Positions 26,915-35,369 of a DNA stretch of 64,000 nt are shown here, piece by piece; the first letter of the stretch is position 1; the number at the start of each line of letters is the position of its first letter. Location of the stretch: positions 1 through 64,000 of the forward strand of contig NZ_STGB01000003.1 in assembly GCF_005222815.1 (NCBI RefSeq), written 5' to 3'. Origin of the DNA: Roseomonas sp. AR75. Lineage in GTDB: Bacteria; Pseudomonadota; Alphaproteobacteria; Acetobacterales; Acetobacteraceae. Both the position numbers and the translations under genes were made by a program. The notes under the pieces are model-generated. The model did not search any database and was not told the DNA's origin. It was given only the letters and a program-made list of their open reading frames with translations.

Positions 26915-27793
26915 CTACCGGTACGCCGCGATGATCGACTGCGTACCGACATCGCCACCGAGTTCCGCCGCGACACGCTCGAACAGCCTGCGCGACAGCG
27001 CCATGCCCGGCAGGTCGAGCTGCATCTCCTGCGCCTCGGCCAGCGCGATGCCGAGGTCCTTCAGGAAGTGCTTCACCATGAAGCCCGGCGCATAGTCGCC
27101 CACCAGCATCTTCGGCCCCATCACGTTGAGCTGCGTGGACCCGGCCGCGCCGGGCGCGAGCGCCGCGATCACCGCCTCTCCGTCCAGCCCGGCGTGGCGC
27201 GCATAGGACAGCGCCTCGGCCACGCCCATCACGGCGGAGGCGATGGCGATCTGGTTCGCCATCTTGGTGTGCTGGCCCGCGCCCGGCCCGCCCATGTGGC
27301 GGATCGTCTTGCCCATGCGCGCGAAGACCGGCTGCGCGCGCGCGAAGGCATCGGCATCGCCGCCCACCATGATGGAGAGCGCCGCGTTGCGCGCGCCGAC
27401 ATCACCGCCGGAGACCGGCGCATCCAGCGCCGCGCAGCCCTTCGCCGCCGCGGCCTCCGCAAGCTGCACGGCCAGGCGCGGCGAGGAGGTTGTCATGTCG
27501 ATCAGCAGCGTGCCGGGCTTCGCGCCGGCCAGCAGGCCATCGGCGCCGAGCCAGACCTGCTCCACATCCTGCGGGAAGCCGAGGATGGTGACGACGATGT
27601 CGGAGGCGGCGGCCAGCGCGGCCGGCGTCTCTGCCCATGTCGCGCCGGCATCCAGAAGCGCCTGCACGCGCGGGCCGCGCGAGCGGTTGGCGATGGCCAT
27701 GGGATGGCCGGCGGCGCGCAGATGCCCGGCCATCGCGCCGCCCATGATGCCGAGCCCCATGAAGCCGATTCGGGGAAGCGTGGCGTTGCTCAT
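26915..27793 (-). CDS. Beta-hydroxyacid dehydrogenase (3-hydroxyisobutyrate dehydrogenase family)
   Basis: A 292-residue NAD(P)-dependent enzyme. Visible motifs are the cofactor loop GFMGLGIMGGAMAGHL (residues 10-25), the substrate motif DAPVSGGDVGARNAALSIMVGG, and the catalytic lysine region GAGQHTKMANQIAIA with KxxN. The C-terminus (FLKDLGIALAEAQ) is also conserved. Relatives act on 3-hydroxyisobutyrate, tartronate semialdehyde and similar acids. Its ATG overlaps the stop of the molybdopterin subunit (ATGA), so the two are coupled and may act in sequence on the substrate of the neighbouring ABC importer. Confidence 0.92.
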   Translation of the reverse strand: MSNATLPRIGFMGLGIMGGAMAGHLRAAGHPMAIANRSRGPRVQALLDAGATWAETPAALAAASDIVVTILGFPQDVEQVWLGADGLLAGAKPGTLLIDMTTSSPRLAVQLAEAAAAKGCAALDAPVSGGDVGARNAALSIMVGGDADAFARAQPVFARMGKTIRHMGGPGAGQHTKMANQIAIASAVMGVAEALSYARHAGLDGEAVIAALAPGAAGSTQLNVMGPKMLVGDYAPGFMVKHFLKDLGIALAEAQEMQLDLPGMALSRRLFERVAAELGGDVGTQSIIAAYR

Positions 27794-30159
27794 GCGTTGT
27801 CCTTCGCGGCCTGCAGCGCGGCCCAGATGCGGGCGGGCGTCGCAGGCTGGCTTTCGAGATGCGCGCCGGCCTGCGCCAGCGCATCGTTCACGGCGTTCAT
27901 CAGCGCACCGATGCCGCCCATCGTCCCGCCTTCCGCCATGCCCTTGATGCCGGCCGGAGTGCGCGGGCTGGGCGTGTCGTGGTGGGAGAGCGTGAAATCG
28001 GGCAGGTCGGCGGCGCGCGCAAGGGCGTAGTCCATGAAGGACCCGGCCAGCGCCTGGCCGTCCTCACCATAGGCCGCGTGTTCCATCATCGCGCCGGAGA
28101 GGCCCATCGCCGTCGCGCCATGCGTCTGCCCCTCGACGACGAGCGGGTTGATGCGCGTGCCGGAATCCTCGGCGACGACGTAGCGCAGGATGCGCAGCGC
28201 GCCGGTCGCGGGCTCGATCTCCACCGCGCAGGCATGGGTGGAATTGGAATAGGTCATCGCCGGCGGGTCGAAGGCGAGCACGGTGTGCAGGCCCGGCTCC
28301 ATGCCCGGCGGCAGGCGCAGCGGATCGAGATGCGCGGTGCGCGCCACCTGGGCGAGGGTGAGACCGGTTTCGGACCACGCGCCTTCGACCTGGCGCAGCA
28401 CGCGGCCCTCGCGCAGGTCGAGCCCGTCGGCGCTGTTGAGGTCGAGCATTGCCGCGGCGATGGCCAGGACCTTCGCCTTCAGCCGCTGCCCGGCCATGTA
28501 GAGCGCGCCGCCGCCCGCCGCCGCGCCGCGGCTGCCGCGGCTGCCCATGCCATAGGGCGCGATGTCGCTGTTGCCGATCTGGATCACCAGATCGTCGAAG
28601 GCCGCGCCGAGGCCCGCGGCGGCGGCCTGCGCCAGCGTCGTCTCATAGCCCTGGCCGGAGCCCATCAGCCCGCAGGAGGCGATGACGGCGCCGGAGGGCT
28701 CCACGCGGATCGTCGCGACCTCATGGCCCGACCCGGGGATGCCGGCGGATCTGTAGAAGGCGGAGCCGTAGGTGGTGCTTTCCACCACGGTGCAGAGGCC
28801 AATGCCGAGCAGTGTTTCGTGCGATTGCGCCTGCTGCGCGCGCAGCGTGGCGTAGCCGAGCATCTCGGCGGCGGCGTCAAGCGTCGCGCGCGGCGTCAGC
28901 GCGTCGTAGCGCTCCCCCGTCGCGGTGATCCAGGGCAGGTCGGCATCGGCGATGGAGTTGATCCGCCGCACCTCCAGCGGATCGAGGTGCAACTCGCGCG
29001 CAACAGAATCCATCGTCCCCTCCATGATCCAGGAGGTAACGGCCATCGGCGCACGCATCGGCCCGGCGGGGCATTTGTTGGTCAGCCAGACCTGCACGTC
29101 GTAGCCATATTCCTTCACGCGGTAGGGCCCGGGCAGGATCATTGCGACGACGCGCGCCATGTAGTTGGCGGGGAAGAAGGACCAGGCGCCGAAATCGGCC
29201 TCGATGGCGCAGGCGAGGCCCAGCAGGCGGCCATCGGCGCTGACCGCGGCGCGGGTGGAGACGATCTCCTCGCGCGCCATCATCGCGGCGGTGAGGTTCT
29301 CGCCGCGCGTTTCGCGCCAACGGACCGGCCTGTTCAGAAGCCGGGCAGCGGCAGCCAGACAAAAATCCTCGCGTAAGGGAATGATCTTCTGGCCGAAGCC
29401 GCCGCCCATCTCGGGGCTGTCCACCGTGATCTGGAATTCCTTGAGGCCGAGCCGCGCGGCGAGCGCGCTGCGATAGGGATGCGGCGCCTGGGTGCCGACG
29501 CGCATGGTCAGGTGCTCGCGCCCGGCATCCCAGATCGCCAGCACGCCGCGCGGCTCCATCGGCACATGCGTCTGTCGGTGCTGGCCGAAATGTGTTTCGA
29601 CGACGCGATCCGCGCGCGCGAAGGCGGCGTCCAGCCCCGGCGTGGCGAAGTGTTGGTGCGAGACGCGGTTGCCCGGAACCGCAGGGTCCACGAGGGCGGC
29701 CGCGGCCTTGGCCTGCGCGATGCTGGCGACGGCGGGCAGCGGGTCCCAGTCCACCTGCACCAGTTCCGCCGCGTCCTCGGCGGCGATGCGCGTCTCCGCC
29801 AGCACCAGCGCGACGGGATCGCCGACGAGGCGCGCCGTCTCCACCGGCAGGACCGGCATCTCCATCGGCAGCAGCCCCTCGATGGGCGGGGCCATGCGCA
29901 GCGGCGCGACCAGCGCGTTCAGGTCGTGCGCGGTGAGTACGGCGACCACCCCCGCAACACCGCGCGCGGCCTCGCTGTCGATGCCGCCGATCCGCGCATG
30001 CGGATGCGGGCTGCGCACGAAGACCGCGTGCAGGCAGCCCGGCGGGGCGGCGATGTCGTCCAGGAAGCGGCCCTGGCCCATCAGCAGGCGCCGGTCCTCA
30101 CGCCGCCGCAGCGGACGGCCGAGGACGCCGCCCGGTTCGGGGGGCGGCGGGACGGTCAC
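27790..30159 (-). CDS. Molybdopterin-binding subunit, xanthine dehydrogenase/CO dehydrogenase family
   Basis: The 789-residue large subunit of a molybdenum hydroxylase. The start VLGRPLRRREDRRLLMGQGRFLDDI is the usual opening of aldehyde oxidase/CoxL-type subunits, followed by PHAR, ETHFGQHRQTHVPMEPRG, PEMGGGFGQK and GSRGSRGAAAGGGALYMAG. Near the end, GIKGMAEGGTMGG matches the GxxGxGEAGT cofactor loop and keeps the catalytic glutamate. The FAD and 2Fe-2S subunits that normally accompany it are not in the window. GTG 30159 overlaps the ABC ATPase stop as GTGA; a 29-residue longer form from 30246 is less likely. The substrate is probably the compound imported by the upstream ABC system (inference). 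Confidence 0.88.
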   Translation of the reverse strand: MTVPPPPEPGGVLGRPLRRREDRRLLMGQGRFLDDIAAPPGCLHAVFVRSPHPHARIGGIDSEAARGVAGVVAVLTAHDLNALVAPLRMAPPIEGLLPMEMPVLPVETARLVGDPVALVLAETRIAAEDAAELVQVDWDPLPAVASIAQAKAAAALVDPAVPGNRVSHQHFATPGLDAAFARADRVVETHFGQHRQTHVPMEPRGVLAIWDAGREHLTMRVGTQAPHPYRSALAARLGLKEFQITVDSPEMGGGFGQKIIPLREDFCLAAAARLLNRPVRWRETRGENLTAAMMAREEIVSTRAAVSADGRLLGLACAIEADFGAWSFFPANYMARVVAMILPGPYRVKEYGYDVQVWLTNKCPAGPMRAPMAVTSWIMEGTMDSVARELHLDPLEVRRINSIADADLPWITATGERYDALTPRATLDAAAEMLGYATLRAQQAQSHETLLGIGLCTVVESTTYGSAFYRSAGIPGSGHEVATIRVEPSGAVIASCGLMGSGQGYETTLAQAAAAGLGAAFDDLVIQIGNSDIAPYGMGSRGSRGAAAGGGALYMAGQRLKAKVLAIAAAMLDLNSADGLDLREGRVLRQVEGAWSETGLTLAQVARTAHLDPLRLPPGMEPGLHTVLAFDPPAMTYSNSTHACAVEIEPATGALRILRYVVAEDSGTRINPLVVEGQTHGATAMGLSGAMMEHAAYGEDGQALAGSFMDYALARAADLPDFTLSHHDTPSPRTPAGIKGMAEGGTMGGIGALMNAVNDALAQAGAHLESQPATPARIWAALQAAKDNA

Positions 30160-31217
30160 AGCCGCGCTTCCGTCTGCTTGTCGAACAGGTGCAGCCGCGC
30201 CGGGTCCACGCCGAAGCGGATCGTCTCGCCGGAACGCGCGCGCCATTCCTTCGGCACGCGCAGCGTCAGCGGCACCTCGCCGGGCGCGACGACTTCCAGC
30301 AGCGTCTCCGAGCCGAGCGGGGAGACCAGGTCCACCCGTGCCTCGACGCCAGCGAGGCCGGGTGCGGGCGTGCCGACATCCTCCGGCCGCAGCCCGAGCA
30401 TCACGGCGCGCCCCGGCGCGGCCACGGCCTCCGGCAACGCGATGCGCAGCGGGCCGCGGACGAAGCTGCCATCGGGCGCGATCTCGCCCTCGACCAGGTT
30501 GATCTGCGGGCTGCCGAGGAAGCTGGCGACGAAGGTGTTGGCCGGGCGGGCGTAGATGCCCTCGGGCGTGTCGAGCTGCTGGATCAGGCCGCCCTTCATC
30601 ACGGCGATGCGATCGGCCAGCGTCATCGCCTCCGCCTGGTCATGCGTGACATAGACGAAGGTGGCCTGCAGGCGCTGGTGCAGATGCTTGATCAGGCTGC
30701 GCATCGAGAGCCGCAGCGCGGCATCGAGGTTCGACAGCGGCTCGTCCATCAGGAAGACGCTCGGCTTGCGCACGATGGCGCGGCCGAGCGCCACGCGCTG
30801 CCGCTGCCCGCCGGAGAGCTGCGAGGGACGGCGATCGAGCAGATGCGCGATTTCCAGTTGCTCCGCCACGGCCTGCACGGCCCGTTCGATCTCCGCCTTC
30901 GGCGTGCGGCGCAGCGCCAGGGGGAACGAAATATTCTCGCGCACTGTCTTGTTGGGATAGAGCGCGTAGGACTGGAAGACCATCGCGACCTCCCGCTTGT
31001 GCGGGGGCTGCCAGGTGACGTCCTTCTCGTCGAAGCGCAGCGTGCCGTCGCTGATCTCCTCGAGGCCGGCGATCATGTTGAGCGTCGTGGTCTTGCCGCA
31101 GCCCGAAGGCCCGAGCAGCACCATGAACTCGCCATGGCGGATCGTCAGGTCCAGCCGGTCCACGGCGACGACGCTGCCATAGCGCTTGGTGAGCTGCTCG
31201 CAGGCGATGGTGGCCAT
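30156..31217 (-). CDS. ABC transporter ATPase, CUT1 (MalK/UgpC) type
   Basis: A 353-residue ATPase. Walker A is GPSGCGKTTT (residues about 36-45), the Q loop is in VFQSYALYPNKTV, the signature LSGGQRQRVALGRAI, Walker B VFLMDEPLSNLDA and the switch histidine THDQAEAM. A C-terminal OB/TOBE domain (GLRPEDVGTP and later) is typical of MalK-like subunits that serve sugar, polyol and glycerol-phosphate importers. It follows the second permease by 4 bases and is coupled to the molybdopterin subunit. Confidence 0.94.
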   Translation of the reverse strand: MATIACEQLTKRYGSVVAVDRLDLTIRHGEFMVLLGPSGCGKTTTLNMIAGLEEISDGTLRFDEKDVTWQPPHKREVAMVFQSYALYPNKTVRENISFPLALRRTPKAEIERAVQAVAEQLEIAHLLDRRPSQLSGGQRQRVALGRAIVRKPSVFLMDEPLSNLDAALRLSMRSLIKHLHQRLQATFVYVTHDQAEAMTLADRIAVMKGGLIQQLDTPEGIYARPANTFVASFLGSPQINLVEGEIAPDGSFVRGPLRIALPEAVAAPGRAVMLGLRPEDVGTPAPGLAGVEARVDLVSPLGSETLLEVVAPGEVPLTLRVPKEWRARSGETIRFGVDPARLHLFDKQTEARL

Positions 31218-31221
31218 GTCG

Positions 31222-32142
31222 CTACCCCTTCACCGCGCCGGCGGTCAGACCGGAGACGATGTAGCGCTGGAACAGCACCGCCATCAGCACCGGCGGGATG
31301 ATGGCGATGACGCCTGCCGCGTTGACGAAGGAGAAGCTGGTGGTGAAGTCCATCACGAAGCCCGAGATGACGATCGGCAGCGTCTGCGCCGCGACGTTCT
31401 GCGTCAGCACCAGCGCGAAGACGAACTCGTTCCAGGAGGTGAGGAAGGCGAAGGTGAGGGACGCCACCAGCGCCGGCAGCGACAGCGGCAGGTAGACATG
31501 GCGCAGCGCGCCCCAATGCCCGCAGCCGTCGATCCGCGCGGCGCGGTACAGGTCGCGCGGGATGCCCTCGAAATAGGAGATCAGGATGAAGATGGTGAAG
31601 GGCACGGTGATGGCGAGATAGGTCACCACCAGCGCGCCGAGCGTGTTGATCAGCCCGAGATTCCGCACCACCAAAAACAGCGGCACGATCAGCGCGATGT
31701 CCGGCACCACGCGCGTCGCCAGCACGGTGTACAGCGTGGCGCGGCGGCCGCGGAAGTCGATCACCGCGATCGCATAGGCCGCCGTGATGGACAGCAGCAG
31801 GTTCAGCACCGCCACCCAGAGCCCGACCGTCAGGCTGTTCCACAGCGAGGGGATGAGGTTCGCCGCACCGGAGGGAAGAAAACCGCCGGTGGCGGGGTCG
31901 CCCTGGCGCCGGGTCTCGTAGGTCACCTGGCGCTCGGCGGCGTTCAGGATGGCGTCGAAATTGCCGAAGTTGAGTTCCGGCGGCAGCCAGTTCGGCGGCA
32001 CCGCGGTGATCTGCGCTTCCGTCTGCAAGGACGACGAAACCAGCCACGCCACCGGCCCCGCCACATACAGCACGAACAGCGCCGAGAAGAAGGCCAGCAG
32101 CAGCGCGCGGCCGATCCGCGGCGCGAGGGGACGCCCGGCCAT
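31222..32142 (-). CDS. ABC permease, MalG/UgpE type
   Basis: A 306-residue inner-membrane permease with six hydrophobic segments. The EAA loop is YRAARIDGCGHWGALRHVYLPLSLPAL, the ATPase contact of CUT1-type importers. The start ATG at 32142 shares one base with the stop of the partner permease (TGATG). A frame extending to 32652 is only antisense-like overlap with that partner. The periplasmic loop after the first helix (residues about 30-95) is longer than average. Confidence 0.92.
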   Translation of the reverse strand: MAGRPLAPRIGRALLLAFFSALFVLYVAGPVAWLVSSSLQTEAQITAVPPNWLPPELNFGNFDAILNAAERQVTYETRRQGDPATGGFLPSGAANLIPSLWNSLTVGLWVAVLNLLLSITAAYAIAVIDFRGRRATLYTVLATRVVPDIALIVPLFLVVRNLGLINTLGALVVTYLAITVPFTIFILISYFEGIPRDLYRAARIDGCGHWGALRHVYLPLSLPALVASLTFAFLTSWNEFVFALVLTQNVAAQTLPIVISGFVMDFTTSFSFVNAAGVIAIIPPVLMAVLFQRYIVSGLTAGAVKG

Positions 32143-33065
32143 CAGAGCCGCTTCCCCAGCCAGCGGATCACCGCCCATGACAGCAGGAAGGTCGCCATCG
32201 CCAGCACGTAGCTCATCGCGGCGCCGGTGCCGAAGCGAAGCGAGCGGAAGGTCTCGACATAGATCAGCCAGGAGAGCGTGAAGGAAGCATCGCCCGGCCC
32301 GCCCTGCGTCATGATCAGGAACAGGTCGAAATGGCGGATGCTGATCATCGTCTCGTAGACCAGCACGAGCATCAGCCCGGGCCGCAGCGCCGGCAGCGTG
32401 ACATGCACGAAGCGCTGGAAGACGTTGGCGCCATCGACCTTGGCGGCGCGATACAGGTCGTCCGGGATCGCCTTCATCGTCACGATCAGCAGCAGCGCGG
32501 CCAGCGGCATCTGCTTCCAGATCGCCGCATTGGCGATCAGCAGCAGCGTGAGGTCGGGGTCGCCGAGCCAGGCACGGTATCGCTCGATCAGGCCGAGTTG
32601 CAGCAGCAGCCCGTTCAGCAGGCCATAGGTCGGATCGTAGATCCATTTCCACATCAGCCCATTGACGACGGAGGGCGTCGCCCAGGGCACCAGCAGCAGC
32701 GCGGCCAGGATGCGCTGGCCGGGAAACACCTCGTTCAGCAGCAGCGCGACCAGCACGGCGAGCACGGTCGTCACGGCGACCGTCACCACCGTGTAGACGG
32801 TGGTGCGTCCCACCGCGAGCCAGAAGCGGTCGTCGTCGAAGATGCGAAGGTAGTTGTCGAAGCCGACGAAGGGCCGGCGCAGCGGCCGCGTCAGCACGAT
32901 GTCGTGCAGGCTGACCCAGAAGGAATAGAGGATCGGATAGGCCGCGACGACCAGCAGCACCGCCACCACCGGAAACACCAGGATGGCAGCGCTGCGTTCG
33001 TCGTAGCCCAGGGAGAAGCGCCTGCGGCGCCCCTGCACGGGGCGCCGTGGCAACGTGGCGCTCAC
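32142..33065 (-). CDS. ABC permease, MalF/UgpA type
   Basis: A 307-residue inner-membrane permease. The first helix (AAILVFPVVAVLLVVAAYPIL) and the opening YSFWVSLHDI are typical of UgpA-like proteins. The EAA loop YRAAKVDGANVFQRFVHVTLPALRP is complete. It begins with GTG at 33065, one base after the stop of the binding protein, showing tight coupling. Pairs with the permease at 31222-32142. Confidence 0.92.
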   Translation of the reverse strand: MSATLPRRPVQGRRRRFSLGYDERSAAILVFPVVAVLLVVAAYPILYSFWVSLHDIVLTRPLRRPFVGFDNYLRIFDDDRFWLAVGRTTVYTVVTVAVTTVLAVLVALLLNEVFPGQRILAALLLVPWATPSVVNGLMWKWIYDPTYGLLNGLLLQLGLIERYRAWLGDPDLTLLLIANAAIWKQMPLAALLLIVTMKAIPDDLYRAAKVDGANVFQRFVHVTLPALRPGLMLVLVYETMISIRHFDLFLIMTQGGPGDASFTLSWLIYVETFRSLRFGTGAAMSYVLAMATFLLSWAVIRWLGKRL

Positions 33066-33066
33066 C

Positions 33067-34407
33067 TCAGCGGAAGGCGCGCTTCAGCTCGGTCCACTTC
33101 GCCGCCGCCGTGCGCATCGCCGCCTCCGGCTCGGCGCGGCCGAGGCAGACGGACTGCCAAGCCTGGTTGGAGGTCTCCACCCATTCGCCGAACCAGGGCG
33201 AGATGACATCCTTCTTCTTCGCCAGCATCGCCTGCTGCGCGATCACCGCGCCGCCGCCGGCCCAGCGCTGCCAGAATTCCTGCACCACGGGGTCCTGCGC
33301 CAGCGGCATCGCGCAGGTGGGCAGGCCGACATCGGTCAGCAGCAGCTTCTGCATGGAATAATTGCCGGAGGTGTCGCGGCCGCCGAAGAATTCGACGAAC
33401 TTCACCGCGCGGTCGCGCCGCGCACGGTCCTGCTTGGCGCCGGGCGTCATGCCGTAGAAGCGGATCCAGCCGCAGGTCGCATTCGTGCCGTCCGGCCCGC
33501 CCTTCGGCATCAGCGCGATGCGGATCTTGCCCGCGGCGGAGGCCTGGGACGGGTCGTTCAGCGCGCGGATGCGATAGGTGGGCACGATGCCGAAGGCGTG
33601 CGAGCCGCCGCCCATCGCGCGCAGCCCGTTGATCTCGGGCGTCTCCACCGCGCCGGGGGAGACGATCTTGTGGGTGTGGATCGCCTCGCGGATGAAGCGC
33701 GCCGCGCGCACCGCGCCGCGATTGGCATCCGCCATCACCGCGTTGCCCTGCTCGTCGGTGAAGCGGCCGCCGAAGGCGAAGGTGAGCGCGGAGACGAACT
33801 CGATCAGCCAGGTGTCGGCGGCCAGCGAGAGCAGCAGCGGGTATTCGGAGATGCCCTGCTGCTTGATGCGCAGCGATTGCTGCACGACCTCGTCCCAGGT
33901 GGTCGGCGGCGCCGAGATGCCGGCGCGCTGCAGCAGCTCCGTGTTGTACATGAAGCTCATGTGGTCGCCGTAATAGGCGAGGCCGTACTGCTTGCCTTTG
34001 TACGTCATGGACTGCGTGCAGTATTCCGCCGCTTCGGCGTTGAAGCGCATGAGCTGCGGGACGTCGTTGATCTCCGCCAGCCAGCCGGCCTCGGCGAATT
34101 CCGGCAGCCAAGCGTCGGAGATCCAGGCCACGTCGATCGGCGCGTTGCCGACCAGGCGCGTGACGAGCGCGGTGCGGTACTGCGCCCAGGGGAAGTTCTC
34201 GTAGTTCACGCGCAGATTCGTCGCGCGCTCGAAGGCGGAGATCTGCGCCTTCACCTGGTCCACCGCGGCGGACCAGCCGACGAAGTTGACCGTGCCCGCC
34301 GCCTGCGCCTGCGCACGGGATGCGCCACCGGCCAGCATGGCCGGGGCTACGGCCAGCCCGGCGAGGACGTGACGGCGCGAAAGGGACGACGTCGCGGATT
34401 GTGTCAT
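33067..34407 (-). CDS. ABC solute-binding protein, CUT1 type
   Basis: A 446-residue periplasmic protein, first gene of the leftward ABC operon. The signal SLSRRHVLAGLAVAPAMLAGG contains SRRHVL, a Tat-like motif, with cleavage near AQAQAA. The fold is a family-1 extracellular solute-binding protein: VNFVGWSAAVDQVKAQISAFE, PIDVAWISDAWLPEFAEAGWL, YGLAYYGDHMSFMYN and later WFGEWVETSNQAWQSVCLGR. The ATG at 34407 has AGGAG upstream; an ATG at 34431 is also possible. The ligand cannot be read from the sequence, but the coupled dehydrogenases suggest a hydroxy compound. Confidence 0.9.
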   Translation of the reverse strand: MTQSATSSLSRRHVLAGLAVAPAMLAGGASRAQAQAAGTVNFVGWSAAVDQVKAQISAFERATNLRVNYENFPWAQYRTALVTRLVGNAPIDVAWISDAWLPEFAEAGWLAEINDVPQLMRFNAEAAEYCTQSMTYKGKQYGLAYYGDHMSFMYNTELLQRAGISAPPTTWDEVVQQSLRIKQQGISEYPLLLSLAADTWLIEFVSALTFAFGGRFTDEQGNAVMADANRGAVRAARFIREAIHTHKIVSPGAVETPEINGLRAMGGGSHAFGIVPTYRIRALNDPSQASAAGKIRIALMPKGGPDGTNATCGWIRFYGMTPGAKQDRARRDRAVKFVEFFGGRDTSGNYSMQKLLLTDVGLPTCAMPLAQDPVVQEFWQRWAGGGAVIAQQAMLAKKKDVISPWFGEWVETSNQAWQSVCLGRAEPEAAMRTAAAKWTELKRAFR

Positions 34408-34566
34408 GGCGGGGGCTCCTGATCGCTTCATGCAGTATTTGCGCGGGCGCGCAGACTGTCCAGGCGGCACCCTCGGCAACAGGGCAGGCAAGGCGGCGAG
34501 ATTGCGGAGTCGTACCTCCTTGCCCAATGTCGCGCAGGCGGATCGAAGCCGCAGACGGGGACATGC

Positions 34567-35256
34567 ATGGGCCGCGGCGTACGGATCATCGCCTGGTGCT
34601 ACGGGATCGTCGCCGGGCTTGCGCTCGTGGTCGGCTTCCCGCTCTCGGCGCTGCTGTCCGCCGCAGGGCCGCGCGGAGGCGTCTCCACCAGCGACGCCGG
34701 CGTGCTGTTCCTGCTGGCCGCGGCGATCCTGCTGGCGCCGGCGGTGCTGGGCGCGGTCGGCACGCTGCGCGACCGCCATTGGGGCCCGATCGCGCTGGGC
34801 TACGTGGCCGCGCTGATCCTGTTCCTTCCTCCTGTTGGAACGGTGGTCGGCGCCGTCACGCTCTGGATCCTGTTCCCGGCGATCCGCGCAGGCTGGGCAC
34901 GGCAGCGCGACGCGAATGCGGCGCATGCCGCAGCGCAACTCGGCGCAGCGACATCGACCGACTGTGCGCATCTGCAGCCGATCGAGGGAGCGATGCGCCG
35001 CGCTGGTATCGCGTTGCGAAGCTCGCCATGGGGACGCACGCAGGCCGCCTGCACGATCGACCTGCTGGCGCTGGCGCGGCGCTTCGGGCCGCTCGGCCCG
35101 GTGTCGCTGTCGGAACCGACACCGGGCGAGCGCCAGGCGCCGGGGGATCCGCGCGCCCTGCTGTGGTGCCAGGCCTGCCGGCAGGGGATCGAGGTGGTGG
35201 CGCCGTCGCGGGCGCCGCCGGGCACGCGGATCTTCCCCGGCCCCGCAGCGACCTGA
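34567..35256 (+). CDS. Membrane protein of unknown function (229 aa)
   Basis: Four likely membrane helices lie in the first 110 residues (IIAWCYGIVAGLALVVGFPL, GVLFLLAAAILLAPAVLGAV, PIALGYVAALILFLPPVGTV and VGAVTLWILFPAI). A soluble C-terminal half of about 120 residues follows, with cysteines at TDCAHL, AACTID and WCQACRQG. WCQACR is a CxxC pair. The gene is divergent from the ABC operon. I do not recognise a family, and the function is unknown. Confidence 0.65.
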   Translation: MGRGVRIIAWCYGIVAGLALVVGFPLSALLSAAGPRGGVSTSDAGVLFLLAAAILLAPAVLGAVGTLRDRHWGPIALGYVAALILFLPPVGTVVGAVTLWILFPAIRAGWARQRDANAAHAAAQLGAATSTDCAHLQPIEGAMRRAGIALRSSPWGRTQAACTIDLLALARRFGPLGPVSLSEPTPGERQAPGDPRALLWCQACRQGIEVVAPSRAPPGTRIFPGPAAT

Positions 35257-35369
35257 TCCGGCCGGCCGCGCCGGGCGCATGCGGCTTGAAAATGTGACAG
35301 TTTTGTTGCACGACCTTCGGGAAGCGAGTGCGGCGGCCAAGCCGTGCCCGCAAAATCCGGGAGGGATCC

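Noticed and set aside
34408..34566. Possible tRNA or riboswitch between the divergent ABC operon and the membrane-protein gene
   Set aside because: No cloverleaf, T-loop sequence or known aptamer core was found. It is most simply a divergent promoter region.
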